Notes: generated by a model from the letters alone, not told the origin. 64,000 nucleotides of DNA from Mucilaginibacter flavidus (GCF_024055575.1 NZ_JAMXOE010000004.1:1-64000); one strand, 5' to 3'; positions 1 to 9,311 are shown, numbered from the stretch's first letter. Program-made: numbers and translations.

Positions 1-2
1 TT

Positions 3-98
3 AATGACCTGGAAAAGTCCTTAATGAAGGATATCGTTATTATCTGTGGCGGCGACCCTTATAAACTTGACGCAATCCTCAAAAGTGCCCCAGAATAA
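3..98 (+). CDS. C-terminal end of an unidentified protein (5' end outside window)
   Basis: An open frame runs in from the left edge and stops with TAA at 96-98, giving 31 residues that end in VIICGGDPYKLDAILKSAPE. The hydrophobic strand followed by CGGDPYKL looks like the edge of a folded alpha/beta domain, not random sequence, but I cannot name the family from this tail. It converges on the GH3 gene; the 134 bp between them hold short degenerate repeats (TTCAAATC and GCACATC units) and no gene. Confidence 0.45.
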   Translation, partial: NDLEKSLMKDIVIICGGDPYKLDAILKSAPE

Positions 99-232
99 TC
101 TTCCGAACACCCATGGTGACAACACCAACAAGGGCAAAAAGGCGAAAAACACTCAACGCTTTTCATTTTCAAATCTTCAAATCAACTCATCTTCAAATTA
201 TTTCCACATCCGCACATCAAAAATTCGCACAT

Positions 233-2629
233 CTATTTCCCCACCTCAAACTCCTTCTTCAACTTAATATCCTCTGATGATTGCCCTACCATCACCATAA
301 ATTTGCCCGGCTCAACCGTCCAGTTCATGTTTTTGTCGAGGATGGCCAGGTCATCGGGGTGCAGGGTGAAGGTTACGGTTTTCTTTTCGCCGGGGGCAAG
401 GGTTATACGGTCGAAGCCGCGCAGGTCGTAGTCATATACGGTAACGCTGCTAATTTCCTGTTTAAGGTAAAGTTGTACTACATCGTCGCCTTTGCGCTGG
501 CCGGTGTTAGTAACGTCGACGGTGACGGTGATGTCGCCTTGTTGATTTTCTTTTTCGGGCGATACCTGCAGGTTGTCGTAGGCAAAAGTGGTGTAGCTTA
601 AACCAAAGCCAAAAGGAAATAATGCACCGTTAACACTGGTGTTACCCCAGCTGTTGGCGCCTCCTTGACCGGCTTGCGAGGCAGGTTTAAAGGGGAAATT
701 AAGCTCCAATTGCCCTGTTGTTTTCGGGAAGGTGATGGAAAGCTTACCGCCGGGGTTGTTATCACCAAACAGCGTTTCTGCAACAACCTTACCGCTCTCC
801 GGGCCGGGGAACCAGGCTTCCAGTATGGCCGGCACAAATTTGTTTTCCCAGTTTACGGTTAGGGGCTGCCCGTTTATCATTACCATAACTACAGGTTTGC
901 CTGTTGCCTGCAATGCCTGTACCAGTTTCAGCTGGCGACCTGGCAAATTTAACCCGGTGCGCGACAGGCTTTCGCCCACCCGCTGCGAATCCTCGCCGAC
1001 TACTGCAATCACCACATCAGCTTTTTTTGCAGCGCTAACGGCAGAATCAATAGATGCCTGTTCCAGATCCGTCAGCGGGGTTTCAATAATTTCGCTTTCG
1101 GGCCAGGTAGCGTCAACAATGTTGCAGCCTTTGGAATAGTTAACGGTTGCGCTGGTGCCCACATAATTCTTTATCCCGTCCAGTACGCTGGTTACAGGGT
1201 TGTGCGATGGGCCGTACCGGCTGGTGGCATAACTTTTATCAGCCGCCAGCGGACCTGTTACCAATATGTTTTTTATAGCTGATTTGTTAAGCGGCAGCAG
1301 GTTGCTTGCGTTTTTCAACAGCACCATCGATTCGCGGTTCATCTGCAAACCCATTGCAGATGAGGCTTCGGTATGCACAATTTTGTCGGCAGCTTTTGGG
1401 TCTTTAACATAAGGGTCATCAAACAAACCGAGTTTAAACTTAACGCGCAGCACGTCGGCCACCCGCGAGTCGAGGGTTTTCATATTGATTTTACCTTCTT
1501 TGTAAAGCTCCCGCAGGGGCATAATATATGTTTGCGGCATGCTGAAGTTGGTGCGTACATTTAGTCCGGCTTCAAACGCCTGGCGCACGGCCTCCTTTAT
1601 ATCGCCGGCTACATGGTGCTTACTGTAAAGATATTCAACTGCTTCACTATCGGAAACTACATAACCATTAAAGCCGAATTTTTGGCGCAGCAGTTCGGTT
1701 AAAAAATAGTAACTGCCGGTTATAGGCTCACCGTTCCAGTCGTTATAGCTACTCATTACGCCCAGCGGGTGCGCCTCCTGTATCACCCTGCGGAAAGGGT
1801 AGAGGTACAGCTGGTACATTTCCCTCGGCGCAACATGCGGGTCGGTACGGGCAGCGCCATCGCGCCCGCCTTTGGGCATGCTATAAACTGCGAAGTGCTT
1901 TAAGGTTGATGCAACGCCTTCTTCCTGTATACCCAGCGTCATTTGTTTGCCCAGTTCAGCAATTAAGAATGGATTTTCGCCGTATGTTTCTACTACGCGG
2001 CCCCAGCGCTGATCGCGGGCAACATCCAATATCGGCGCATAAACATTGGTATAACCAAGCGCCTTAGCCTCCATACCAACGGTCTGCCCGGCGCGGCGCA
2101 CCAATGCTTTATCCCATGTGCTGCCGATAGAGATAGGCGCAGGCAATGATGTCGCCCTGTCGTGGTTTAACCCATGGATACCCTCGTTGGTAAAATCGAC
2201 GGGAATACCCATGCGGGTTTCCTCGACAAACCATTTTTGTATAGTATTAATGGCTGATGCGTGCTTACTGTAAGGGTACGAGTACTGTGTTGGCGCATCA
2301 TCAGTTTTTGAAGTTAAGTTGTTCAGTTCCTCATCAATATTGGCGATGCCGTCCTTCCAGACCTCGTTCTTCCACGATGGTGTGGGCATTTCCTCTTTTA
2401 ATACCCGTTTATAGCCGTACAGCGTAGCCAGCTGGCAGGTTTTTTCATCTACCGTCATCTGGCTCAGCAAATCGTCGATACGCTTATCTATGGTTTGCGA
2501 TGGGTCCTCAAACACATCCATTTTGCCGTTCTTGTTAAAATCGACCCAGCCTTTGTGGTAGATGGATTTTTCCTGGGCGGATGTTGTAAAACAGTAGCAG
2601 AGTAGCAGTGGTAGTAGCAGTCTTTTCAT
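233..2629 (-). CDS. Secreted glycoside hydrolase family 3 (beta-glucosidase/beta-xylosidase type)
   Basis: A 798-residue exo-acting glycosidase expected to release glucose or xylose from the non-reducing ends of oligosaccharides in the periplasm. Residues 1-19 are a signal peptide ending SAQ. The GH3 barrel follows, with RWGRVVETYGENP near 208-220, KHF at 244-246 and the likely nucleophile Asp327 in GYVVSDSEAV. The GH3 C-terminal domain starts near 435 and contains the GESLSRTGLNLPGRQ loop, where the acid/base Glu is expected. A fibronectin-III-like domain ends the protein. Length is normal for BglX-like enzymes. The PKGGRDG motif after KHF recalls xylosidase-type members, so the sugar specificity is open. 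The gene appears monocistronic. Confidence 0.93.
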   Translation of the reverse strand: MKRLLLPLLLCYCFTTSAQEKSIYHKGWVDFNKNGKMDVFEDPSQTIDKRIDDLLSQMTVDEKTCQLATLYGYKRVLKEEMPTPSWKNEVWKDGIANIDEELNNLTSKTDDAPTQYSYPYSKHASAINTIQKWFVEETRMGIPVDFTNEGIHGLNHDRATSLPAPISIGSTWDKALVRRAGQTVGMEAKALGYTNVYAPILDVARDQRWGRVVETYGENPFLIAELGKQMTLGIQEEGVASTLKHFAVYSMPKGGRDGAARTDPHVAPREMYQLYLYPFRRVIQEAHPLGVMSSYNDWNGEPITGSYYFLTELLRQKFGFNGYVVSDSEAVEYLYSKHHVAGDIKEAVRQAFEAGLNVRTNFSMPQTYIMPLRELYKEGKINMKTLDSRVADVLRVKFKLGLFDDPYVKDPKAADKIVHTEASSAMGLQMNRESMVLLKNASNLLPLNKSAIKNILVTGPLAADKSYATSRYGPSHNPVTSVLDGIKNYVGTSATVNYSKGCNIVDATWPESEIIETPLTDLEQASIDSAVSAAKKADVVIAVVGEDSQRVGESLSRTGLNLPGRQLKLVQALQATGKPVVMVMINGQPLTVNWENKFVPAILEAWFPGPESGKVVAETLFGDNNPGGKLSITFPKTTGQLELNFPFKPASQAGQGGANSWGNTSVNGALFPFGFGLSYTTFAYDNLQVSPEKENQQGDITVTVDVTNTGQRKGDDVVQLYLKQEISSVTVYDYDLRGFDRITLAPGEKKTVTFTLHPDDLAILDKNMNWTVEPGKFMVMVGQSSEDIKLKKEFEVGK

Positions 2630-2652
2630 TGGGCAGGACTAATTGGTTGAGC

Positions 2653-2660
2653 CAAATATA
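2653..2660 (-). promoter_or_regulatory. Putative -7 box for the GH3 gene
   Basis: On the minus strand this reads TATATTTG, a full match to the Bacteroidota -7 consensus TAnnTTTG, 24 bp before the GH3 start codon. A TTG lies about 24 nt further upstream, slightly farther than the usual -33 spacing, so only the -7 part is convincing. Confidence 0.45.
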
Positions 2661-2820
2661 TAAGTTGTGTAGGAGATACACCGTCAAAACTTTGATAGTC
2701 GAAATATAAATCAACTAAAACGTTGTAGTAAACGAGTCCGAAAGTTATGCAAGGAAGATTTCAAGTAACACTTATGGAAAATGGACACAATGAGCATCTA
2801 TGTAGTAAATCTAATTTGAT

Positions 2821-3624
2821 ATGATAGCCAAAAGATGTTTGTCAATTTTTTTGTACCTGATTATTATTAGCCCAACATGCGTAATTGCGCAGATGCAAAA
2901 AAAGTTGACGCCGCAGCCAGGCAAGGTATATATCAGTAAAACAATGGAAAATCTGGAATTATTAAGCGACAGCACATGGATTACTTCTATTTGGCATTCA
3001 AACCCGTATTCAATTTATCGAATAAAAAATGATACACTGTTTATTAAAGAGGCTTATAATTGGTATGGTCCTAATAATAGCCATGGTTATAAGGTGATTT
3101 TTCACCCCTATAAAATATTTGAAATTAATAGGGATACTATAATAGTAGAAAATGTGTTTCATGGCGAACTGCAATTGAAGCCCGACAATTGGGAGAACCC
3201 CCTGGTTTTTGTTAGTCTGGAAAAATTAAGGCAGCCTATTAATAACTTTAGATTTTTAAAGTTGAACTATGCTAATGTGTTTGACGGGAGCTTAGAAGTA
3301 ATTGTAGATAGCACGCGGAGAATAATTTATAAAAAATATCCATCACCATTTAAGCATAATTCAGGAAAAGAGATTAAGTGGTCACGATATCTTTTACCAG
3401 CGGAATTTGAAAACTTCAAAAACATCCTGGCTTTGTCATTAATTTCCTCATTGCCAAATACGCGTGGTTGTAGTATTGACGAACCGCAAAAAGACTTCAC
3501 TGTTTCTACAAATAATAAAACATATACCACAAAAGGCTGTATCCTTTACTATCCGCAAATTCAGCTTTTTAATTATCTGTATAATCTTAATAAAAGCAAA
3601 TCAGTACAGACTAAATCAAATTAA
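2821..3624 (+). CDS. Hypothetical secreted protein, AT-rich
   Basis: A 267-residue protein I do not recognise. Residues 1-24 form a signal peptide (basic MIAKR, hydrophobic core, cleavage after CVIAQ). The mature part is rich in Asn, Lys, Ile and Tyr, has no obvious metal or nucleophile motif and looks like a beta-rich lipoprotein-sized domain; there is no lipobox. The gene is visibly richer in A and T than its neighbours, which suggests an accessory gene of separate origin. It stands alone between a divergent GH3 gene and a convergent YceI gene. Confidence 0.7.
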   Translation: MIAKRCLSIFLYLIIISPTCVIAQMQKKLTPQPGKVYISKTMENLELLSDSTWITSIWHSNPYSIYRIKNDTLFIKEAYNWYGPNNSHGYKVIFHPYKIFEINRDTIIVENVFHGELQLKPDNWENPLVFVSLEKLRQPINNFRFLKLNYANVFDGSLEVIVDSTRRIIYKKYPSPFKHNSGKEIKWSRYLLPAEFENFKNILALSLISSLPNTRGCSIDEPQKDFTVSTNNKTYTTKGCILYYPQIQLFNYLYNLNKSKSVQTKSN

Positions 3625-3694
3625 AAGCTGTAATTGTCATAGTATTTCAAACAAAAAAGCAACGCCATGTTCCCACAACGCTGCTCAGATATTA

Positions 3695-3759
3695 ATTAGG
3701 GGTTGGAGACTATCCAGCCATCAACACAAGTCCCATTCACTAATCTCCAACCTCTAATC
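3695..3759. repeat. Inverted repeat between convergent genes, GGTTGGAGATTAG type
   Basis: Arms 3695-3714 and 3740-3759 are near-perfect reverse complements around GGTTGGAGA / TCTCCAACC. The element fills the gap between two converging genes and probably serves as a two-way transcription stop. The same ATTAGAGATTAG-like wording recurs at 26576-26610 and 32333-32378. Confidence 0.6.
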
Positions 3760-3761
3760 GC

Positions 3762-4337
3762 TTATTTTGCTTGTCCGAACTCGCCGTTTGCTTTAACAGC
3801 AATTTCGTCGCTGATCATGGCGTTGCCAAATTTGGCGCCCAGGTTAAAATCGGCACGTTTAATGGTACCTGTAATCTGGAAACCTGCATCAGGTTTGCCG
3901 CCCATTGGGCTGGCAATAGTACCGCGGTACCATAGGTCGAAACTAACCGGTTTGGTAACACCATGTATGGTAAGGTTACCATTAAGCTTATACTTATTTT
4001 CCGAAGTTTTAGTAACGCCTGTTGTAGTAAAAGTTAACGTTGGATAAGTTGCAACATCAAAAAAATCTGCCGATTTAAGGTGACCATCGCGTTGGTCAAC
4101 ACCGGTATTTACTGAAGCTGTGTTAGCTGTAAGGCTAAATTTAGCGTCGCTGAAATCAGGTTTTGCAGCTACGATGCTGGCCGAAAAATCTTTGAATTCG
4201 CCGTCAACGTCAGATACCAATAAGTGGGTCGCGGTGAAAGTTAATTTTGAATGTGCACGGTCAACATTCCAGGTGGTTTGCGCAAAAGCTGCAGTGTTAA
4301 GTAAAGCGGCTGCGGCTATAATGAATAATTTTTTCAT
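3762..4337 (-). CDS. YceI family periplasmic lipid-binding protein
   Basis: A 191-residue lipocalin-like protein of the YceI family, thought to bind isoprenoid or other amphiphilic lipids in the periplasm. Residues 1-19 are a signal peptide (MKKLFIIAAAALLNTAAFAQ). The mature part opens with the family hallmark TWNVDRAHSKLTFTATHL and continues with DGEFKDFSASI, LKSADFFDVATYPTLTF and LTIHGVTKPVSFDL, all typical YceI signatures, giving an extended eight-stranded barrel. Length is normal. A -7 box and a 12-bp palindrome upstream suggest specific regulation. No partner gene such as a cytochrome b561 is adjacent. Confidence 0.93.
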   Translation of the reverse strand: MKKLFIIAAAALLNTAAFAQTTWNVDRAHSKLTFTATHLLVSDVDGEFKDFSASIVAAKPDFSDAKFSLTANTASVNTGVDQRDGHLKSADFFDVATYPTLTFTTTGVTKTSENKYKLNGNLTIHGVTKPVSFDLWYRGTIASPMGGKPDAGFQITGTIKRADFNLGAKFGNAMISDEIAVKANGEFGQAK

Positions 4338-4378
4338 GATTGTTTTTTTCTTTTTAGAGTTTTTATTTTTTGTTGGGT

Positions 4379-4402
4379 CAAAGATAATATATGTTTAAAC
4401 AT
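4379..4402 (-). promoter_or_regulatory. Putative yceI promoter with palindromic operator
   Basis: Minus-strand TATCTTTG (4379-4386) matches the TAnnTTTG -7 box. Immediately upstream, 4391-4402 is the perfect 12-bp palindrome ATGTTTAAACAT. A repressor bound there would overlap the RNA polymerase site. Confidence 0.45.
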
Positions 4403-4504
4403 GTATTTAATAAAAACGTGTTTATGCGCTCATTTTGACAATTGCATGAAACTGGACAGAATAGTATGACAAATATTACGTCTTTTCAATGGTTATGCTA
4501 TTCC

Positions 4505-4512
4505 TATATTTG
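4505..4512 (+). promoter_or_regulatory. Putative -7 box for the aldo/keto reductase gene
   Basis: TATATTTG is an exact TAnnTTTG match 14 bp before the ATG at 4527, implying a very short leader. No convincing -33 TTTG is seen at the right distance. Confidence 0.4.
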
Positions 4513-4526
4513 TAAAAACACCAATT

Positions 4527-5528
4527 ATGAAAACCAGGGAACTTGGCAAAACCGGCGAAAAATTATCAGCAATTGGCTTGGGCTGCATGGGCATGAACCA
4601 CGGCTACGGTACTTTCGACGATGAAGAATCAATTGCCACCTTAAAACTCGCTATCGACCTGGGTATAAACTTTTGGGATACAGCAGATGTGTATGCCAAT
4701 GGCAAAAACGAAGAACTGCTTTCAAAAGTGCTGTCATCAAACCGCAGCAAAATTTTTATAGCTACTAAATTTGGCTTCAGGCAACGGGAGGGGAACGACG
4801 CATACCCCGGTGCTTCCGGTTCATATGTCGATTGCTCGCCGGCTTATCTGAAACAAGCTTGCGAACTCAGCTTGAAGCGGTTAAACATTGATACTATAGA
4901 TTTATATTACGCACACCGTATCGATCCTAATATTCCTGTTGAAGAAACTGTAGGGGCGATGGCTGAATTGGTGAAAGAAGGGAAAGTGCGTTACCTGGGT
5001 TTGTCTGAAGCCTCGGCCGCGTCGATACGTAAGGCTTATGCCGTACACCCGATAGCGGCCCTGCAAAGCGAATATTCATTATTAACGCGCGATGTGGAAG
5101 CAGGTATTTTGCCTGTCTGCCGCGAACTGGGTATTTCATTGGTGCCATTTAGCCCGCTTTCCCGCGGATTGATAACCAATACCCTGAACCTTGACGAGCT
5201 GAGCAGTACAGATTTCCGTAAAACGCTGCCACGGTTTGGTGATGACTATAAAGACAACAACCAAAACCTTGCTGCCGCTTTTGCCGAACTGGCCGCTCAA
5301 AAAAAATGTACACCCGCACAATTGGCTATTGCCTGGGTGCTGGCGCAAGGTGAAGATATTATCCCTATCCCCGGCACCAAAAAAACAAAATACCTGCGCG
5401 AAAACGCAGCCGCTGTTGATATTGATCTGCCTGTTAGCGATTTGCAGGATATACAGGCCGTTATGGATAAATATCCAAACACAGGCATGCGTTATGCCGA
5501 TGGGGCAATGAAGTTAGTGGATAAATAA
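4527..5528 (+). CDS. Aldo/keto reductase
   Basis: A 333-residue NADPH-dependent oxidoreductase with the AKR (alpha/beta)8 fold, reducing aldehydes or ketones in the cytoplasm. It starts [21 protein letters not shown], typical of the YakC/IolS-like AKR branch. The catalytic tetrad can be placed: Asp and Tyr in [16 protein letters not shown], Lys in IATKFGF, His in [10 protein letters not shown]. The C-terminal cofactor loop is [18 protein letters not shown]. There is no signal peptide. The physiological substrate cannot be told from sequence. The gene stands alone, followed by a palindromic repeat element. Confidence 0.92.
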   Translation: MKTRELGKTGEKLSAIGLGCMGMNHGYGTFDDEESIATLKLAIDLGINFWDTADVYANGKNEELLSKVLSSNRSKIFIATKFGFRQREGNDAYPGASGSYVDCSPAYLKQACELSLKRLNIDTIDLYYAHRIDPNIPVEETVGAMAELVKEGKVRYLGLSEASAASIRKAYAVHPIAALQSEYSLLTRDVEAGILPVCRELGISLVPFSPLSRGLITNTLNLDELSSTDFRKTLPRFGDDYKDNNQNLAAAFAELAAQKKCTPAQLAIAWVLAQGEDIIPIPGTKKTKYLRENAAAVDIDLPVSDLQDIQAVMDKYPNTGMRYADGAMKLVDK

Positions 5529-5544
5529 TTTAGAACGCCCGACA

Positions 5545-5672
5545 TGTCATTGCGATCCGCTAACCAGCGGAGGCAACCGCACGCCGTGCACAACCGCAGT
5601 GCAGTTCAGCTACCGTTCAATCTGCTCTGTAAAGTTCGCGGTTGCCGCGCTCGTTCCTCGCTCGCAATGACA
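5545..5672. repeat. Palindromic intergenic repeat, TGTCATTGCGA family, copy 1
   Basis: Begins TGTCATTGCGA and ends TCGCAATGACA, with internal GCGGTTGCCGCGCTCGT. Two further copies lie at 28436-28555 and 34317-34407. The right half is nearly identical in all three; the left half and length (128, 120, 91 bp) vary. Each lies beside the end of a gene. REP- or MITE-like; no transposase is nearby. Confidence 0.8.
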
Positions 5673-5816
5673 AATTTTTTAATGTCTTTTCTTTTTCACA
5701 CCGTTAAATAACCCAAGCCCACCCCGTTAAAACACCCCCCTGAAATTGGGTTAAAATACCCCCCTTAATTATTTGTGTGCTAATGCATTACGGGTTAAAT
5801 TTGTCTTAACTAAACC

Positions 5817-6074
5817 ATGAGTGCAATAGAAGTAATCATACGCGACCAAACCTTTAGGATATTACGCAACAATGCGGATAAATATACCTTTAGTGTGTTT
5901 AACTACGCAACCTGCCACATCATCACTAAAAACGATTATGGGATATGGAAACGCGTACAACACCTTTTTGGAACAGAGATAATCCCGATTGACGAAATCG
6001 GCGAGATTATCGATAAACAGTTCACCCCATGGCCCGGACAAGAAGGGCAGTCAGCCGGTCGAAAGACGGGGTGA
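5817..6074 (+). CDS. Small hypothetical protein (85 aa)
   Basis: An 85-residue soluble protein of unknown function starting MSAIEVIIRDQTFRIL. It looks like a compact alpha/beta fold with the charged stretch DEIGEIIDKQFTPWPGQE near the end. It is preceded by a C-rich intergenic stretch and followed by about 210 bp without a gene, which includes an imperfect GGGAG/CTCCC hairpin around 6185-6265. The composition is coding-like and no longer overlapping frame competes, but no family is recognised. Confidence 0.55.
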   Translation: MSAIEVIIRDQTFRILRNNADKYTFSVFNYATCHIITKNDYGIWKRVQHLFGTEIIPIDEIGEIIDKQFTPWPGQEGQSAGRKTG

Positions 6075-6285
6075 TACTACATATAAAAGTTTGATTTGAT
6101 ATTTTATTGAGATAAAAAGCTTTATCCCAACCAGGAAGGCTATGCACCTTAATAAATGCTATAAAAAAAATTGCGGCAAATAATCTGCTCCAGTGAGAGG
6201 GAGCGGACTTTTAATGCAATATGCTGAGTTGTTGTTGTTAGGCCCCCTCTCTTTTTAGAGAGGGGCTGCTTTTTTGATACCGATA

Positions 6286-7101
6286 TCAGAAACCCTTTCC
6301 CATAAAAAAGTCGTCTACCTTTTTGTTAAACTCATCGGTATGCTCAATCAGCGTACCGTGGCCCGAGTTGGGTACCACCCACATATAGGCTTTGGCAATG
6401 TTTTCATAAATGGCAGCCGTATGCTCAATGGGTATCAGGTCGTGGTCGCCGCAGATGATAAGCGACGGACATTTGATGGTCTTTAGCGCCGAAAGTTTTA
6501 CGTTTGGCTGCAGCCAGTCGAGCATAAATATTTTCCAGTTGTTTTTTTCTTTGGCGGTGGTCCACTTTTTATCCTTGTTTTTGCCATAATAATCACGCAT
6601 GTCTTTCCATGTGGCAGGAGTTAATGCAGTTGAATCGGGCCATAAATTGGCACCGGTGGCGGCAAACCTTATTACTTTATCTGGGTGCCGCATAGCCATC
6701 AATATGGCGTTTATGCCGCCATCGCTCCAGCCAAGTACGTAGCTTTTGGTAATATGCATGGTATCCAATAATGCTGCAAAATCATCGGCCATCATCTCAA
6801 AGCTTAATGAATCGCGCCCATCAGTCGATTTCCCATGTGCGCGACTGTCCACCGCAATTACTTTATATTTTTTTGCGAAGTATGGGATGTTTTTAGCAAA
6901 TGCCGACATACTGCCACCGTTGCCATGTGTTAGTAGTAGTGGCTTGCCCTGGCCATAAACTTCAACATACATTTTAATACCACGTATGTTATAATACCTG
7001 CCGGCGGCAGGGTTGTTGCCGTAAGGGACTTTTTTCTGCTGGGCGTAGGTTAGTCCCACAACAATGTGAAGCAGGCACAAAAGAAGTAATAGCTTTTTCA
7101 T
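6286..7101 (-). CDS. Secreted alpha/beta hydrolase
   Basis: A 271-residue alpha/beta-fold hydrolase with signal peptide MKKLLLLLCLLHIVVGLTYAQ (1-21). The oxyanion region is LLTHGNGGS, the nucleophile elbow is VLGWSDGGINAI (Ser in GWSDGG), the acid is the Asp of ICGDHDLIP and the His is in VPNSGHGTLIEH, so the triad is complete. It resembles secreted haloperoxidase/lactonase-like esterases; the substrate is unknown. Its start overlaps the stop of the upstream membrane-protein gene by 4 bp (ATGA), so the two are translationally coupled. Confidence 0.9.
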   Translation of the reverse strand: MKKLLLLLCLLHIVVGLTYAQQKKVPYGNNPAAGRYYNIRGIKMYVEVYGQGKPLLLTHGNGGSMSAFAKNIPYFAKKYKVIAVDSRAHGKSTDGRDSLSFEMMADDFAALLDTMHITKSYVLGWSDGGINAILMAMRHPDKVIRFAATGANLWPDSTALTPATWKDMRDYYGKNKDKKWTTAKEKNNWKIFMLDWLQPNVKLSALKTIKCPSLIICGDHDLIPIEHTAAIYENIAKAYMWVVPNSGHGTLIEHTDEFNKKVDDFFMGKGF

Positions 7102-7730
7102 ACTTTTCCGTATTTAATAATAAGGTATATAAGTGCAGCGCTAAATGCCAGGCCAATAATCAAAGGAATCCAGAATGGTTTCGGGCGGTATAAAGTTGTT
7201 GCGCCGATGTAACGGTTCCAAAATAAAAGTTCCATAGTATAGGCGCCAATATAGCCTGATATGATAGCGATGCCGGTGTTAATGTTATAATTCGCGGCGA
7301 TTATTGCCACAACTGCAGTAAACGCAAAACCATACAGCACAACCAAAACTGCTTTGGCTGCATTTTGCGTTTTACTCAGGTTAATGGCCATCAATATCGA
7401 GCCAAACAATACGCTGAAGAGCATCGAGAAAATAACAATAATTCTTTTTGTATAGTACTCCGGCGCGTCCGGGTCTTCAATGTATAAGCCCTTGTCGATC
7501 CTGTTAAATCCTCCCGAATTACCATTAGCTGCCGCAACAATGTCTCTACGGGCCTGCATGTCTTCCGCTATTACACGCTCCTCGTCTTCCGAGAACTCAA
7601 AGCCTCGTATTTTTAATTCCTCGACCGAAGCTTCTACAGTTTCAGGTAAATATTTTTCGCGGTTGTTAACGCGCTCACGAAGTTCTTCGTCCGACCGCAT
7701 TGATGCCCGAAACTTGAAATTATCATCCAT
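7098..7730 (-). CDS. Hypothetical protein with charged N-terminus and four membrane segments
   Basis: A 210-residue protein. The first ~95 residues are soluble and acidic (MDDNFKFRASMRSDEELRER and a helical AEDMQARRDIVAAA region). About four hydrophobic segments follow (near 98-118, 127-148, 150-170 and 184-206), ending in a short basic tail. No catalytic motif is visible. It is the first gene of a two-gene unit with the secreted hydrolase at 6286-7101 (4-bp overlap), which suggests a shared role I cannot name. Confidence 0.75.
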   Translation of the reverse strand: MDDNFKFRASMRSDEELRERVNNREKYLPETVEASVEELKIRGFEFSEDEERVIAEDMQARRDIVAAANGNSGGFNRIDKGLYIEDPDAPEYYTKRIIVIFSMLFSVLFGSILMAINLSKTQNAAKAVLVVLYGFAFTAVVAIIAANYNINTGIAIISGYIGAYTMELLFWNRYIGATTLYRPKPFWIPLIIGLAFSAALIYLIIKYGKV

Positions 7731-7882
7731 TATTTAAATTGTAACCAGGGTTTATATTGCCTAAAATTAAATAAAAATTCCAGCTATGCACCTGCCCGAC
7801 AATTTTATTCACCGGTATTATTATCCTGTTAAAAAATTATAGATTTATGGCGAAACTTAAACAATACGGCACCAGCTAAATT

Positions 7883-9187
7883 ATGCAAAACCAACCCACA
7901 AACGTACCCCAAACAACCGGCGGGCGCATCCGATCCATCATAGGTGGTTCATTAGGTAATTTGGTTGAATGGTACGACTGGTATGTTTATACTGCGTTCT
8001 CTTTATATTTTTCCGGCTCGTTTTTCCCAAAAGAAAACGAAACTGTACAACTGTTAAACACAGCAGGTATTTTTGCTATAGGTTTTTTAATGCGACCAAT
8101 TGGAGGCTGGGTAATGGGGACTTATGCCGACCGGAAGGGCCGCAAGGCTGCATTGACTTTGTCGGTGTTGTTAATGAGTGTAGGTTCATTGATTATTGCG
8201 ATTTCGCCTGGTTACAAGCAAATAGGCGTTGCGGCACCTTTTATCCTGGTACTGGCCCGCATAATACAAGGCCTTAGCGTTGGCGGCGAGTACGGTACCA
8301 GCGCTACCTACCTTAGCGAAATGGCCACAAAAAAACACCGTGGGTTTTATTCAAGTTTTCAATACGTTACGCTGATAATGGGGCAGTTGCTGGCATTGGG
8401 CGTATTGGTGTTATTGCAACGGGCTTTTTTAACAGACAAAGAGTTACACACATGGGGTTGGCGGATACCCTTCGCCATAGGTGCGGTGCTGGCGGTAACG
8501 GTTATGTATTTGCGGCGCAGTTTGCAGGAATCGGTAACTATTGATGAGGATGTTAAAACTCGCTCAAACCGGGGCACCATCAAGGCATTGGCAGAACATC
8601 CAAGGGCGGTATTAACCGTTATTGGATTGACGGTTGGCGGTACTGTTGCGTTTTACACCTTTACCACTTATATGCAAAAGTTTTTGGTAAACACATCAGG
8701 GTTTTCGAAAAACAGCGCCACACTCATATCAACACTTACATTGGTAGGGTTTATGCTGCTGCAGCCTGTATTTGGCTTATTGTCTGATAAAATTGGCCGA
8801 AAGCCATTGCTGATAGGTTTTGGTGTGTTGGGGACTTTAACCACTGTGCCTATACTTACAGCGCTTACGCATACCAAAGATGTTTGGATAGCTTTTGCTT
8901 TGATTATGTGTGCGCTGATTATCGTTAGCGGCTATACCTCCATTAATGCTGTGGTAAAAGCAGAGCTGTTCCCGGCAAATGTGCGGGCCCTGGGTGTAGG
9001 GTTCCCATACGCCATAGCTGTATCATTATTCGGCGGTACCGCCGAGTACATAGCTCTCTGGTTTAAAAATGACCATCACGCCGAATGGTTTTACTGGTAT
9101 GTTACCATTTGCATTGTACTGTCGCTGATTCTGTACGTTACTATGAACGATACAAGGAAACATTCAAAGATAGAGGGCGGGGATTAG
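7883..9187 (+). CDS. MFS transporter, metabolite:H+ symporter (MHS/KgtP-like) family
   Basis: A 434-residue inner-membrane permease with about 12 transmembrane helices. The N-terminal GGSLGNLVEWYDWYVY is the hallmark of the MHS family (KgtP, ProP, ShiA), and the loop 2-3 motif YADRKGRKAAL and its repeat LSDKIGRKPLL are both present, as is ARIIQGLSVGGEYG. The family imports dicarboxylates, osmolytes or shikimate with protons. The KgtP-like start suggests 2-oxoglutarate or a related acid, but this cannot be settled from sequence. It is monocistronic and followed by a strong hairpin. Confidence 0.92.
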   Translation: MQNQPTNVPQTTGGRIRSIIGGSLGNLVEWYDWYVYTAFSLYFSGSFFPKENETVQLLNTAGIFAIGFLMRPIGGWVMGTYADRKGRKAALTLSVLLMSVGSLIIAISPGYKQIGVAAPFILVLARIIQGLSVGGEYGTSATYLSEMATKKHRGFYSSFQYVTLIMGQLLALGVLVLLQRAFLTDKELHTWGWRIPFAIGAVLAVTVMYLRRSLQESVTIDEDVKTRSNRGTIKALAEHPRAVLTVIGLTVGGTVAFYTFTTYMQKFLVNTSGFSKNSATLISTLTLVGFMLLQPVFGLLSDKIGRKPLLIGFGVLGTLTTVPILTALTHTKDVWIAFALIMCALIIVSGYTSINAVVKAELFPANVRALGVGFPYAIAVSLFGGTAEYIALWFKNDHHAEWFYWYVTICIVLSLILYVTMNDTRKHSKIEGGD

Positions 9188-9220
9188 TTGATAGACCATC
9201 GTCCATAGGATTTGAATATT

Positions 9221-9253
9221 CTGGCGTGGGCGAATGCAATTCGCCCACGCCAG
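9221..9253. repeat. Perfect 15-bp inverted repeat, GGGCGAATnnnATTCGCCC core
   Basis: Arms 9221-9235 and 9239-9253 are exact reverse complements around the loop GCA, 33 bp after the MFS stop codon. There is no T-run, so it may stop transcription poorly by itself. The central 19 bp recur at 37770-37788 with another loop, so this is a dispersed repeat. Confidence 0.7.
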
Positions 9254-9311
9254 ACCGGTAACATGCAGAAATTGCTCTCGCCGGTACAAATGGAACGCTT
9301 TAATGTGGTTT

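Noticed and set aside
732..1139. 135-residue plus-strand open frame
   Set aside because: Antisense to the GH3 gene and rich in Ser/Thr/Pro in a way typical of complementary frames.
2746..2823. 25-codon open frame ending at the start of the AT-rich orphan gene, considered as a leader peptide
   Set aside because: No run of regulatory codons and no attenuator-like hairpins after it; explained by chance.
5680..5816. C-rich direct repeats before the 85-aa gene, considered as CRISPR-like
   Set aside because: Only two imperfect units of AAACACCCCCCTGAAATTGGGTT-like sequence, without regular spacers.
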